64,000 nucleotides of DNA from Brassica napus (taxonomy: Eukaryota > Streptophyta > Magnoliopsida > Brassicales > Brassicaceae), in NCBI RefSeq assembly GCF_020379485.1, contig NC_063436.1, positions 24,054,423 through 24,118,422 on the forward strand. The letters run 5' to 3'. Below, piece after piece: positions 23,408-34,911 of this stretch. Made by a program: the position numbers and the translations under genes. Positions within the stretch are counted from its first letter, which is position 1; each line of letters opens with the position of its first letter. The notes under the pieces were generated by a model, which saw only the letters and a program-made list of their open reading frames with translations, did no database searches and was not told where the DNA came from.

Positions 23408-25330
23408 TTATTCTCTTGTTTTTTTCTTTGTGTCAAAGTTCTCTTGTCCTTTTCATTCACGTAATTTTAGTGATTTTTGGTCAACTAAGCTAATTTCATT
23501 TTTCTTTTCTTTTTTTTTTAAAAAAAAAGAAGAAACAAAGGAAAAGAAATGCAAAAATATTAAATCGAATTTTCTTTTCTCTAATGTATTTTCTCTAGTC
23601 ACTGGCCACTTCGTTAATAGCTAACAATCAAACAATCAATTATGACGACTGAAGACTTGCTTCTTCATAAATAAATAACAAATTAATTGAAGGTTTGTTA
23701 TGTAACTTTATGCTATGTTTGATTTCTTTAACTGCGTATATAATTATGGAATATATATGAGTTTTCACATATTAGTTGATATTTATAAATGAGATTGACT
23801 ACAAAACAAAAGCTCTTTTTCTTTATTAACAAAAATGTTATTTTAAATTTTATAAAACAAGTGTAAGATTGAACAAGTTTTAACAGTATACTTATTTTTG
23901 TAGAAGAATTATGGAAAAATTACTTACTATGATTACATTTTTAACCTAATTTGTGACGTTTAAAGTATGAAATAATATATTTTTTATTAACATAGGATAC
24001 GCTAGACCAATGGAAAGTAATTTTCAAGTATATAAATGTAATTTACGGATGGATTTTTTTTTTTGCAGGCATTCAAATGAGATTCAAAACATGACTTCAT
24101 AGTTACGTAGTTACACGGTTTTGGTATTGCGAATGAAGCAATGTTCTTATATACCATTTTCTTGTTTTTTTTTTAACACTTATTGGATTAGTAGTAGTAC
24201 ATCACTTGATAAAGTAAACTAAAGCTTGAAGTATTAGAGCTCGAAAGGAAGACTTCTCGAGTTCTGTTTCCATGTATACAAACAATGTAATCTAAAAGTC
24301 AAATATTTATTTGTTTGTAGCCAATCTCTAGGGAAACGTTAACAAATAATCAGACGTTTGAACTTTGAAGAGCGTTCACCCCTTAAACCAGTTAACAATT
24401 GATAATAAGTCAATTTTAATTTTGTTGTCTATAAAAATACTGAAATGCTAATTACTCTAATGATACATTGAGGCAGTGTCGAGACTTTTCTTCGAAAGAC
24501 TTTGAACAAATGGTCGTCTCAATTAGTGTATTCGGAGAAAAAGAAAGAAGATTAGTGCACATGATCAAACGTTGCGTGGCTCGGAAAAGGACAGAAGAAC
24601 ATGCGTTATATTACCAATAAAGTCGGTCCACTTCACTTAGTGTTTATTTGGGTCACGTAAGACTCTTTTTCTCATTTTGTACTTTGTGTATTTCATTTGT
24701 TTTATTGCTTTTAGAAAAATAGTCGAAACTTGAAACACAACCACTACTCACGTTTTGCCTGAAGAATCATTTACACTAATCACTAATGCAAATTTGTTTG
24801 TCTCTGATCTTCTTGTATTCTAATGTCTAACGATGTCATTTTCTATGCATAGCCGGTTAAGTTTCCAACAGCAAAACAAAAGTAGTTAGTTGTTAATCTC
24901 ATCATTAGTTTTTAATCAAATCTTCGTGTGGTGGGATTTGTTATCAAGCTCAACTATATGAAATGAAAACATTAAAGATCTTACATTAAATTCCCTCAGC
25001 TACAAATATTGAGAAAGTGATTTTAGAAAAGAAAAATCAAAGAGAAAAGTCTCTTTATTGACAATTATTTATCTAAATTCATCTCCTATTTCCCTAAACT
25101 CAAGCCTTGAATATCGGCGCCCCAAAACATTCGGCGACCCGATATACAATAAACTCTATTTATTTTCCTCATTAATCTACATCTTTAATAAGAACAACCA
25201 CAGTCTCAAACACTTAGACTGGTCTCTTTTTCATGTTCGTTTCCTATTTTTTGCTCCTTGATCATCTCATTTTATTTTATTTTATTTTTGATAGCTTTGT
25301 TTCTTTAATCTTTTTTTTTCTTTATCAAGA
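23408..25330. other. AT-rich spacer upstream of the DUF688 gene
   Basis: No gene recognised. An intronless PYL13-type receptor gene is expected here from Arabidopsis but no such frame exists. The final 100 bp form a T-rich leader. Confidence 0.4.
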
Positions 25331-26728
25331 ATGGAGGGGAGCAAACTGAATTTGTATTCTCCGTTACCATCAATAAGGCGAATTTCAAGTAAAACAAAGC
25401 ATTCAAGTGAATCAAATAACAAGAAGACCATTATTACAAGACCAGAGCTTCGATCATGTCTGAGCAAAGAACAAGAAACGTCGGTTTTTGTATTATCAGA
25501 CCAGAGCTTCGATCATCTATCCGAACCAGCTTCAGTTCCTTTTATGTGGGAACATACCCCTGGAAAACCAAAAGATGACATGGCTACACTGATTCAAGAA
25601 TCAGGTTTACTAGAAACCGATGATGAAGAAGAAGAAGATTTGTATACAGTTTCTTCTGATGGAACCTTCTCTGTTAACTGCAGCACAAGTGGAGTAAGCG
25701 ACATCGAGAAGAATGGTGAGAAGTCTGACGATGCGTCGTCTAGAGAAAGTCTCGATCAAATGATGTCAAGATTCTTACCAGCTGCTAAAGCAATGGCTTT
25801 CACACATCAAAAACGCTCTTCAGAGCAAAAGCATTTCGCTATTGTTCGCCAAAGAAGTCGAGTAGTCGCAGAACATGAGCATTTCGCTATTGTTCAGAGC
25901 CTTTATGATGATTTAAACATTGATGATGATGATGATGATGATGACGACGACGAGGATGATGAGTATGATGTTGATCACCGAATCTATCCTAAAGTTACTA
26001 TCAAGAAGGCTTGTGGGTTCTTGCCAAGGCTTTGTGCCAAAAACTCACTCAAGATTTCAAACCCGGTTCCTTTGGTTTCAGTTTCAAACCGGGGTTTGAA
26101 TCATTCTCGTGAACAAACCGGTTTACCAAACTGGTCAACTAGGCGTCTTTCCGGTTTTATGTCTCCGTACCGAACCTCTTGTTCGGCTCCGGAGAAACCA
26201 GAGAGCTTCAAAAGGTTAAACATAGGAATCAGCAAGTCTCAAGAGCTGTGTCCAACAAGAACAAGAACAAGAGAGATTCTTCCTAATCACTCACATTCTG
26301 GAGAAGTCAGAATGTTGAGAAACTCTATCTCAACTCCGCCGAGGATCCAAGGGACGACCATTCACGACACGAGGTTTCTTGCGGAGGAAGTAATTAGAAG
26401 AAGAAGAAGCAGCAACAGGTCAGGGAACCTTTTGAAAACATCGCCGAAATGTACGGCGGCGATAACTACGCCACCCTTACCAGAAACTCCGTCTCGGCCT
26501 TGGCTCCGACGAACACTCCTCCCGCCGGTGAGCCCTAGACCTTACGGCGTCGTGTTAGGTCAAGTTGGTGCTAAGAAACTGAATCAAGAAATTGTTGAAT
26601 CTACAAAATGGGAAACGATGGTTAAAACATCTTATGTTCACAACGACCACGTTCGTTATTCTCAGGTATTATTTGAACATTCTCCATAGAAAAATAAAAC
26701 TTATATAGATATGTGTATTTAGTGAACA

Positions 26729-26765
<37 letters not shown>

Positions 26766-26824
26766 TTTTGTGAAATTCAATGCAGGAGCTGACTGTTCAT
26801 CCATCTCGCCAGAAAATTACATAA
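25331..26824 (+). CDS. DUF688 family protein
   Basis: Exon 1 at 25331-26665 and a 39-nt exon 2 at 26786-26824 (ELTVHPSRQKIT, stop TAA) join in phase 0 to give 457 aa. The family hallmarks are VPFMWEHTPGKPK near residue 75, a CGFLPRLCAKNSLK block, and the C-terminal LPPVSPRPYGVVLGQ region. An acidic run of about 11 Asp residues (about residues 198-208) is encoded by a GAT/GAC repeat. Short internal duplications are visible: the bases for RPELRS recur as DQSFDHL in another frame, and HFAIV occurs twice. No signal peptide or membrane span. The family is plant-specific with no established biochemical function; the closest Arabidopsis gene by position is At4g18630. The exon-2 call rests on a GTATTA donor, a TGCAG acceptor and conserved-looking residues; otherwise the frame would end at 26689. 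Confidence 0.85.
26733..26762. repeat. (AT)n microsatellite in the DUF688 gene intron
   Basis: About 14 AT dinucleotides lie just upstream of the acceptor at 26785. Likely length-polymorphic. Confidence 0.95.
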
Positions 26825-27378
26825 AAACAGAGAAATTACTTCTTCGTTTTTACTTTACAATTAAATTAATAAATAGCTTAAATTTCGGGCTCTTATTTTT
26901 CATGCAGGCAACACGAATTTACCTGAGATTGGTTTTTTTTTGGTTATATATTTGTGTGTGTGTGTTATGATAGTGGGCTTTGTTATTCTGACCACGTGTT
27001 TTGTAATTGAAGACCTAAATGTTCTTGATGTTTGATAAAACATAGATAAACCGGTTATGACTAATACGGCTAGGCCGGGACAGTTACACAACATAATAAG
27101 GCTGGTTCATAATATTGAAGTATGTATCATCTACAAGAAAAATTTCGGTTATATTCGGTTTATGATCAGTTTAACAGCGCTTTTTATCAGTTGATTAAAA
27201 ATAATAAAAAGAATGACGATATTAAAGTTCAATTTCTGTAATATATATGTTGTATACTACTTTTTGGGCTAGACATTTGAAAAAACAAAGAAGTTATGGG
27301 GAGGCATGTAGTGCATGCCCATCAATTGAAAAAAAAAAATTACGACGATGCTCCTTTTACATACGATTTGAAATCATT
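26825..27378. other. Downstream region of the DUF688 gene
   Basis: Probable 3' untranslated region, then AT-rich spacer. No gene. Confidence 0.4.
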
Positions 27379-27855
27379 ACAGCAACTCCAATGGTATTAT
27401 TTCACCATGAAATTCTTAAATTATATAATTTCATTTTAATTATCATTTTAGATTTAGTCACACAAATAAAAAAAAAATTAATTTTGTATATTTCCAAAAT
27501 AAAAACATTATTACCAATACATCTAACCATATTTCAACCAATAAAAAAATAAATTAAAATAAAAAAATCAATAAATTTTACACTGGAATTATAAAATGAC
27601 ATTTATTTTGAAACAAAAATTTTACACTACAACGATAACTAAACTAAAATGGAAAAAATATTTGTGTGTATATATACTAAATATTATTTAATTAAGATTA
27701 TATTCAAATTCTTGGAAATCCAATCAATAATATATAATTTGGATACTATTGGTTGGGTTTCCAAATTTTTTATTATACTTATATATACATACATAAACAT
27801 AAACATAAAATTGAAGAACTCCATGGTAAAATATTACCATTGGAGTCCGACTCCT
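27379..27855. mobile_element. Probable MITE with ACTCCAATGG ends
   Basis: CAACTCCAATGGTAT at the left and its approximate inverse TTACCATTGGAGTCC at the right bracket about 475 bp of AT-rich non-coding sequence. Such CTCCAATGG termini occur in many crucifer MITEs. The target duplication is not clear. Confidence 0.45.
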
Positions 27856-28005
27856 ATATATATATTATTTGTATTTTGGAAAATCGGTGAGAATTTATCA
27901 TTGTAATTTCTCTAATTAGACACCATTACACTAAACATATTAATATCCAACGGTGATAAATATTTACTATTTTATTACAGATCTCACACTACTAACAAAA
28001 TATAA

Positions 28006-28208
28006 AAGCATGATTAATAATGGTTATTAAGGTGAATTTTTAGCGGAATATAAAAAACTGTATCTTAACTTTTAATTAAAAAAGTTAAAAACCAGCTTTT
28101 AAATATCTTATTTAAAAACCAGTTCTTAGTTTTTTTGATTAAAAGTTAAAACAATTTTTTATATTCCGCTAAAAATTCAATCCTAAAAATCTACCATTAA
28201 TCATGTTC
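28006..28208. mobile_element. Harbinger/Tourist-like foldback MITE, copy B
   Basis: 203 bp palindrome with AAGCATGATTAATAATGG at the left, CCATTAATCATGTTC-like sequence at the right, and TAA target duplications at 28003-28005 and 28209-28211. The internal sequence (AGCGGAATATAAAAA and inverse) matches copy A. Confidence 0.82.
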
Positions 28209-29770
28209 TAAGACATGCATGTCTCAGGTCCTACTTTTTTTGTACTGTGGAAATTCAACTTATTTTTAATTATAATTACTTTAAATATTTACACAGTATA
28301 AGGATCTGTGATTTAATTTGAAGAATTAAACATCTATAATTATGAAAATATGAAAACTATAAGAAAATTACTAGGGATTAGGGATTGAAAAAATTAGAAA
28401 TTTATATTTCAATAAAGTTCTTTAAAAAAAAAATTCTGCAGAGAGAGAGGGAGGAGAGAGAATGCAACACAACCCTTTGGTTCTGTTGAGACAAAAGACG
28501 GTGGAAGAAAGAAAACTCCGAGATTATTCTGCAAAAGCATTATCTTGTCCTACCTGCGTTTTTGGTTTCTTCATTCTCAAGAAACATAACAAAACTTTAA
28601 GCAAAAAAAAAAAAAAAAAAAACATAACAAAATTCATAATAAGTAAATTTCTTTTCACAGTAAGTTTTCTTTTTGGTAAAAATTGCACAGTAAGATTTTC
28701 TAAATCTTCCAGTCATTTGTTTTGATTCCTTTACGTAATTTGCAATATTCTTCAATTAAAGAGGATATATGATTTTCTATACATTGCTTGTTCGAGAAGG
28801 TATCCCTTTGTTTATGATTTTTCATCTAAATTTTGTGTCTTTAATCTTTGTGTCTTGTCAGATATTAAGAACCAACGAGTTGTATAGTTCCCACTTCAAA
28901 AGGTGTTTTTTTTTCTTGGTTTTTATTTGTAATTAGCAATTTTTTTAGTATAGTGTTGTTTGTAAATAACCTTATAACTAGAACATGCAAGGGTATTCAT
29001 TTTTGGTTTGCAAAAAAAACAATATTTATCTTATATAAATGGTAATATATGTTTTTAAAATTTAGATATATATATATACTAAATAATTATTTAATATATT
29101 TTTAAACACAATCATTTTAGAATTTATAATGAATAATTTTATTTTATATTTTTATCCGTCAACTGTTACAACCCTATTTTTAAAATATAACTCGTGTGTT
29201 CGTGCAAATGTATTTTTTATGGATCAAAATTTTAATGTAAAATAAAATGGTTATCTATTTTTATATTTGATTTATACGATTAAATAATTTAATATATTAT
29301 TTAAAATTTTGTGGTTTATATTATGTATTTTTAATACTTTTATGTTTTTTAGACGTAGTTAATATACCAAAATAAAAAATAACCACCTCCGTAATAATAA
29401 AATCTTGTTACATTTTTTACATTGATTAAGTATTTTATTGTTTACCTAGATTATAGGAAACATTTTTTAAATAAATAAACATAATTTGTTATACTTTATT
29501 TTAGGAAAATACATTAATTAAACTATAAAAGACAAGAATACTAAAAGGTAGGTAAATTTATTACTTCAGTAGCATTCAAATGTAAATAACTTTGAAAATT
29601 AATGGCAATTTATATTGGTACTACTACTCTTGCGTCCTCTTCTTGATCATTAGCCTTGAAGCTCCTCTCTCGTTTTCTATCAATACCCAAGTCCAAGGTC
29701 AGTTTTTTGATAATTCATCTTCTTCTTCTTCTTTTCAAGATTTGTTTAGGGTTTTGGTTCTTTAATTTAG
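28209..29770. other. AT-rich spacer
   Basis: No supported gene. A GA-rich stretch at 28440-28460 followed by a short frame (28462-28725) looks like a leader but has no continuation into a coding exon. An A18 tract lies at about 28604-28621. Confidence 0.35.
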
Positions 29771-30156
29771 GATTCGCATTGTTGAAATTCCGGAAAGAAT
29801 GATCTCGGATCCTCATGGAACTCTTTCAAATTGGACTGTTTCTGGTAGTGATCTCTGTTCCTGGTCAGGAGTAACATGTGTTGAAGGTGAAGTGCACATT
29901 CTGTAAGATTCCTTTGTTCCACAAATCTACCAAATGTGAGATCATTAATGTATTTTAATGTTGTGAAAATGTTTTGTTATCTCTATATGTATTTATAGGG
30001 ATCTTAATTAGCGGATGTTCTGTGGAAGAACGTTAGCTCCTGAGCTTAGGCAATTGAGTGAACTAAGATCTCTGTAAGGATCTCCTTGATGGTCAAACTC
30101 CAATATTTATCGACTATTGGTTGGTTGATGGACTAAGTTTAAACCACATCATGTTC

Positions 30157-30290
30157 TTATAGAATACTAGTGATCACATTAGGGAGCTCATAAGTCACCT
30201 TGATTGCAGAGCTTGATTTGGCTGTCTCAACTTCCTGCTCATAATCCAACGCCACATAGGGAATCTTCTCCTTGATGTCCTCTGTAACAG
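30157..30290 (-). pseudogene. Actin gene fragment inside the MRH1-like relic
   Basis: On the minus strand 30290-30157 encodes [20 protein letters not shown] followed by [19 protein letters not shown]. This is unmistakably the actin segment around residues 210-250 (the [12 protein letters not shown] and SYELPD region), but divergent and cut off on both sides. It lies within the relic intron in opposite orientation. No other actin sequence is visible in the window, so it is a transposed or captured fragment. Confidence 0.8.
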
Positions 30291-30299
30291 ATTTTAAAA

Positions 30300-30790
30300 C
30301 ATCTCAGAATCGAACATCTATTAACGCAGTAACATAAAGAAATTCACCAAAATTTTAAAGCAAACAATCATATAACATCTAAGAACCAAAAACATAAAGA
30401 AACGATACGCACCGGTGAGATTGCAGCATATTTATACACGTTTTAGCAGACAAACGGCGCAGGAGAGAGCTTCGTAGTGGGATGGCGATTGAAGACAATT
30501 TAAGACCATTAACTCTCAGAGAACTGTTACAGATTCTGGATCGCATCTGCGCCGATCGAAGGTGAGCGAAGAACACGGAGGAGCACGTAGAGGCTGATTA
30601 GGGTTTCAGTAGAAGCTTGTGGTCGTCGGGCCGCATACGAACGCAACATGAAGCCCATAGCCAAGCCCGTAATAATAGAAACACACTTTAATGAAACGAT
30701 GCGTTTCTGACGTGTCGCAACAGAAGCTCGCGAATTTCTGACGTGGTGTTTTTGTTGGCATACCTGGAAGAGATCCAAACATTTCTTTAT
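30300..30790. other. Unassigned segment between actin fragment and relic exon 3
   Basis: Less AT-rich sequence. On the plus strand an ATG at 30482 begins MAIEDNLRPLTLRELLQILD and reaches a GTGAGC donor-like site near 30560, resembling the first exon of some gene. The region after it (GATTAGGGTTTC, AAGCCCATAGCCAAGCCCG) resembles plant promoter/leader sequence. It could be part of the same captured block as the actin piece. Confidence 0.3.
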
Positions 30791-30945
30791 ATATAAAGAT
30801 TCTCCGGAAACCATTTCTCTGGAGAGATTCCAAAGGAGTATGGGAGTTTCAGAAAACTTGAAGTCTTGGATTTGAGATACAATGATTTGAGCGGAACAAT
30901 TTCACCCGAGCTAAGCAATGTCTTGTCACCAAAACACTTGTGAGT

Positions 30946-31653
30946 TTAATTGCTGTATATGTCTTGAGCAAAAAAAATGCCTTAATACTCCATAAAAATG
31001 TTTGGCGGTTCATTTTACTATCTACTACAACCAGATATTAAAAAGAATTTTGACGTTGATCAAAAAAAAAAAAAGGAATTTTGACAAAAGTTGTTTAGTT
31101 AGAAATCATCCCTTTTTCTCTCTTCTTTTAGTGCTAGAGTTGTCAAGACTCCAAAGTTGCATTTTTTGGCCAAATTTCAAAAGTTACATTTTGGTTACTG
31201 AGTTTATCAAACCAACTAATTCCCCGTATCCTAAACAATATATATATTACTTGCTAACCATTATTTACGGGATTCCAACACGAGAAGATATTTTATATCT
31301 TAAGTTTATATTTCAACTTGATAACATACGTCCAAATTTGTTGTCAGGCAAGTGCTAGCACATTCATCTGAGTTCTTTTGTCCGTTTCCGTCTCAAAAGG
31401 AAAGATCCACAAACCAAGAGAGAAGCAATCCAATTTTAATAAAGGTTAAATTAGATTTCGCATAAAGCTAATTCGTATATTGATAACACGTACCCTCCGT
31501 ATCTGCATGTTATTATAATTAGAGTTTTTAACTTAACGCACATAGATAATACAAATATTATTAAAGAGTACTATACATACATGCACCAATCCGATGTATA
31601 TAAGACCATCGAGTAACGTTTAATAAACTTCACGAACTAACCAACGAAGAGAG
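30946..31653. other. Spacer and promoter of the DOG1-like gene
   Basis: No gene. The last 60 bases before the ATG at 31654 carry ATATAAGACCATCGAG (TATA-like, about 60 bp upstream) and a short leader. Confidence 0.4.
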
Positions 31654-31725
31654 ATGGCGAGTGGTAGTTCTTCGATTTGTGGGATTGGGCACCTTCAAAA
31701 AGAATGTTACTATGAGTGGATGTGT
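31654..31725 (+). pseudogene. DOGL4: DOG1-like (DOGL4-like) gene, 5' part: codons 1-24
   Basis: ATG at 31654 encodes MASGSSSICGIGHLQKECYY followed by EWMC, the usual DOG1-family start, and is cut after codon 24 by the CACTA element at 31726. The final TGT codon (31723-31725) is the target duplication, repeated at 38908-38910. The ATG-initiated frame continues open for 125 codons into the transposon end before a stop, so native transcripts would encode only a short chimeric peptide. Confidence 0.88.
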
Positions 31726-31740
31726 CACTACAAGAAAACA

Positions 31741-32190
31741 CGCCGAATTCCGACGGAGATTCCGACGGACGACACAGCCGTCGGACACTTTGGACGGAAT
31801 TCTGACCGATTTCCGACGAAAACAAAAAATCTGAAGTCGTCGGAATTCCGTCGGCTAATTCCGACGAATTTCCGAGAAAACATGGGTCGTCGGAATATTC
31901 CGACGACTTTTCGACGATATTCCGATAAACAATATAACCGTTGTAGTCGTCGAAAAGTCGTCGGAATATTCCGTCAAATTTCCGACGATATGCCGATGAA
32001 AAGATATAACCGTTACGGTCGTCGGTATTCCGTCGGTATTTTCCGACGAATTTCCGACGAACCAAGTGACCGTTGCCGACAAATAAATATGACCGTTTTA
32101 TAGCCGTTCGAGATTGGAAAATACTGACGGAATTCCGACGGAATGCTTAATATCTGTCGGTATTCCGTCGGAAAGTCGTCGGATATCCGT
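31741..32190. repeat. Left subterminal repeat array of the CACTA element
   Basis: Dense direct and inverted copies of TTCCGACGAA, GTCGTCGGAAT and TCCGTCGG. It also contains palindromes such as GTCGTCGAAAAGTCGTCGG near 31945. These correspond to the subterminal transposase-binding arrays of CACTA elements (family knowledge). Short reading frames here are by-products of the repeat. Confidence 0.85.
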
Positions 32191-32285
32191 AAGCAATTTC
32201 CTATAAATGCAACCCCTCCTCATTCATCTCATTCACACCTCATTCTCTCTTCTTTCTCTTTAGTCATAACAATTCCGTGAAAATC

Positions 32286-34847
32286 ATGTCTTCAGGAGCT
32301 TATTATCGTTCGTGGATGGATAAACCTCATTTGGATCCCAACACTAATTTGCTTACGGAAGAATACGTTCAAGGAATTGGAGAATTCATGAGGCTTGTTC
32401 AACAGCAACCGGATGCAAAAAGTGGTATGTTAAGATGTCCCTGCTCTACTTGCAATAATAATAAGGTTATAAAAGAATTTGATGTTTGGACTCATTTGTA
32501 TATGAAAGGGTTTTCACGTAATTATAAAGTTTGGTACCTTCATGGGGAAACTGGTTATGAATATGGTAGTACTAGCGAACCTCAGCCTGTTAGTGAACTT
32601 CAGCCTGATATTAGGTTAGAAGAACCTAGAACGGATATAGATTATGGTGTAGGTACTGAGCAGATGGTACATGATCATTATAGAGGGGAAGAACCAAATC
32701 CCGAATCTAGGAGATTTTTTGATATGTTAGATGCAGGAAAACAACCTTTGTATCAAAATTGTAGAGATGGTCATTCAGTCTTATCATCTGCAACTAGATT
32801 AATGGGTATTAAGACAGACTATAATTTGGCTGAAGAATGCATGGATGCGATTACTGATTTTGTCAAAGGTATTCTACCTGAGGATAACCTTGCACCGGGT
32901 TCATACTACGAGGTTCAGAAACTTGTAGCCGGTCTTCAACTACCGTACGAAGTGATAGATGTATGTATTGACAACTGCATGATCTACTGGAGAGCGGATG
33001 AGACACGAAATGTATGCAAATTTTGTGGGAAACCTCGTTATCAGGAGACGAGGGGAAGAGTTCCGATCCCGTTCAAAAGAATGTGGTATTTGCCTTTGAC
33101 GGAAAGATTGAAGAGGTTGTATCAGTGTGAGCGCACAGCAAAAGCAATGAGATGGCATGCAGAGCATTCCACAAATGGTGAGATTAGACATCCTTCAGAT
33201 GCGAAGGCTTGGAAACATTTCCAGTCAACATATCCAGAATTTGCGGAAGAGAGAAGAAATGTTTATCTTGGATTATCTACTGATGGTTTCAGCCCGTTTG
33301 GAAAGCATGGAAGACAGTATTCTCTATGGCCAGTTATCGTGACCCCGTACAACTTACCGCCGAGCTTGTGCATGCGACGAGAGTTTTTGTTTCTCTCAAT
33401 TCTCGTCCCCGGTCCAGATCATCCTAAAAGATCACTAGATGTGTTTCTTCAACCACTGATATATGAGTTGCAACAACTATGGGCGCATGGTTTTGAGACA
33501 TACGATGTTTCGTGCAAAGAAAACTTTCAGATGCGGGCAGTACTTATGTGGACAATAAGTGACTTTCCAGCATATGGTATGTTATCTGGATGGACAACAC
33601 ATGGGAGGCTATCATGTCCATATTGTCAAGATGACACCGATGCTTTCCAACTAAAGAACGGAAGGAAAACGTGTTGGTTTGACTGTCACAGACGATTTCT
33701 TCCACCTGATCATCCATACCGCAGGAGTAAGACTTCGTTTACGAAGAACAAGCAGGTGTTTGATGGTCCACCTGAGGAAGTTAGTGGGGAAAATTTGTTG
33801 AAGCAGTTTAGGGATTTTGATGCAGAAAGGACGCCAGATGTAGGTGGACATGAAAACATTCGAGTCAGTGCGGTTGGAGAGCTACATAACTGGCACAAAA
33901 AGAGTATTTTCTGGGATCTGCCATATTGGAAGACTCATCTATTGCGGCATAATTTAGATGTCATGCATATTGAGAAGAACTTCTTCGACAATCTGATGAA
34001 CACAGTCCTTAACATCCAAGGTAAAACGAAGGATAATTTGAAGTCAAGGTTGGATTTAGTCGATATCTGTGATCGTTCTGAACTTCACGTTGATGAGAAC
34101 GGTACGGCCCCTTTTCCCATTTATCGGCTGGATGGTGCTAGAAAAGAAGAGTTCTTTGATTGGATTACAGATAAAGTGAAATTTCCTGACGGATATGCAT
34201 CAAATTTGGGGAACTGCGTTGATAGAAGCGAAGGAAAGTTTAGTGGCTTGAAGAGTCATGATTGTCATGTAATTATGCAGCGCCTCCTCCCGTTTGCTTT
34301 TTCAGCATTATTGCCACGTAATGTTCATGAAGCAATTGCAGGGATAAGTGTTTTCTTCCGCGACTTATGCAGCAGAGTAGTGACTGAAGAGGGTATTAAT
34401 AATTTGAAGACAAACGCACCAGTCAGCATGTGCAACCTTGAGAAGATATTTCCTCCATCATTCTTTGATGTAATGGAACATCTTGCTATTCATCTCGCAA
34501 GAGAATTGGAACTTGGTGGTCCTGTGCAGTACAGATGGATGTATATTTTTGAGCGTTATATGCATCATCTGAAGAAGATGGTCAAAAATCAAAGCAGGGT
34601 GGAAGGATCTATAGTGGCACAGGTGATCAATGAAGAAACTGCAATCTTTGCTGAAAATTATTTTCCACCAGAAGTGCATACAAAACACCGAAGACCTGCT
34701 CGGCATGATGACAGAGGGGAGAGAGCAACATATCATGTTACTGTCCCAAGCATGTTCAAGGAAATAGGACGACTTAGCGGAAAATTCACGAAGCGCAGAC
34801 TTACGGACACTGAGCACGCTCATTTGCAAACATATTCACGAAGCTGA
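32286..34847 (+). CDS. TNP2-type CACTA transposase, C-terminally shortened
   Basis: Single open frame of 853 aa from MSSGAYYRSWMDKPHLDPNT. The N-terminal transposase-associated domain is at about residues 1-90, with RCPCSTCNN. The Transposase_21 core is at about residues 325-480 (LGLSTDGFSPFGKHGRQYS, LPPSLCMRREFLFLSILVPG, GWTTHGRLSCPYCQDDT). DUF4218 is at about residues 655-770 (MQRLLPFAFSALLPRNVHEA onward). Full-length family members are usually longer, carrying a further C-terminal domain. Here the frame stops soon after HAHLQTY, and the next 45 bases in the +1 frame encode an acidic tail (EAEVGEFDEDSEDSD, stop 34885-34887), suggesting an internal deletion or frameshift. It acts in the nucleus on the element termini. 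No intron is needed to read the core. The start is the first ATG of the frame. Confidence 0.9.
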   Translation: MSSGAYYRSWMDKPHLDPNTNLLTEEYVQGIGEFMRLVQQQPDAKSGMLRCPCSTCNNNKVIKEFDVWTHLYMKGFSRNYKVWYLHGETGYEYGSTSEPQPVSELQPDIRLEEPRTDIDYGVGTEQMVHDHYRGEEPNPESRRFFDMLDAGKQPLYQNCRDGHSVLSSATRLMGIKTDYNLAEECMDAITDFVKGILPEDNLAPGSYYEVQKLVAGLQLPYEVIDVCIDNCMIYWRADETRNVCKFCGKPRYQETRGRVPIPFKRMWYLPLTERLKRLYQCERTAKAMRWHAEHSTNGEIRHPSDAKAWKHFQSTYPEFAEERRNVYLGLSTDGFSPFGKHGRQYSLWPVIVTPYNLPPSLCMRREFLFLSILVPGPDHPKRSLDVFLQPLIYELQQLWAHGFETYDVSCKENFQMRAVLMWTISDFPAYGMLSGWTTHGRLSCPYCQDDTDAFQLKNGRKTCWFDCHRRFLPPDHPYRRSKTSFTKNKQVFDGPPEEVSGENLLKQFRDFDAERTPDVGGHENIRVSAVGELHNWHKKSIFWDLPYWKTHLLRHNLDVMHIEKNFFDNLMNTVLNIQGKTKDNLKSRLDLVDICDRSELHVDENGTAPFPIYRLDGARKEEFFDWITDKVKFPDGYASNLGNCVDRSEGKFSGLKSHDCHVIMQRLLPFAFSALLPRNVHEAIAGISVFFRDLCSRVVTEEGINNLKTNAPVSMCNLEKIFPPSFFDVMEHLAIHLARELELGGPVQYRWMYIFERYMHHLKKMVKNQSRVEGSIVAQVINEETAIFAENYFPPEVHTKHRRPARHDDRGERATYHVTVPSMFKEIGRLSGKFTKRRLTDTEHAHLQTYSRS

Positions 34848-34911
34848 GGTTGGGGAGTTTGATGAAGATTCAGAAGATTCGGATTAGTTTTTTTTTTTTT
34901 TTTTTTCCATT

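Larger units (their letters stand above)
29771..30945 (+). pseudogene. MRH1-like LRR receptor kinase relic
   Basis: Three exon-like pieces encode the start of a leucine-rich-repeat receptor: MISDPHGTLSNWTVSGSDLC with SWSGVTCVEGEVHIL (about 29800-29902), then TLAPELRQLSELRSL (about 30001-30074), then FSGNHFSGEIPKEYGSF and FRKLEVLDLRYNDLSGTISP (about 30795-30941). Splice-site positions fit LRR-receptor exons. An in-frame TAG sits three codons into the second piece (DLN-stop), and there are no further repeats, transmembrane segment or kinase domain. The Arabidopsis gene at this place in the order is MRH1 (At4g18640), a root-hair LRR kinase; this copy is truncated and broken. A block of foreign sequence lies in its second intron. 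Confidence 0.7.

Noticed and set aside
26666..26689. DUF688 frame ending at 26689
   Set aside because: A good donor at 26666 and acceptor at 26785 give a conserved-looking C terminus; reading through gives VLFEHSP, which looks like intron sequence.
31654..32103. 149-aa frame as an independent gene
   Set aside because: It is the first 24 codons of the DOG1-like gene reading on into the transposon terminus.
31741..32190. CRISPR-like array of short repeats
   Set aside because: The repeats occur in both orientations at irregular spacing inside the end of a CACTA transposon in a plant nuclear genome.
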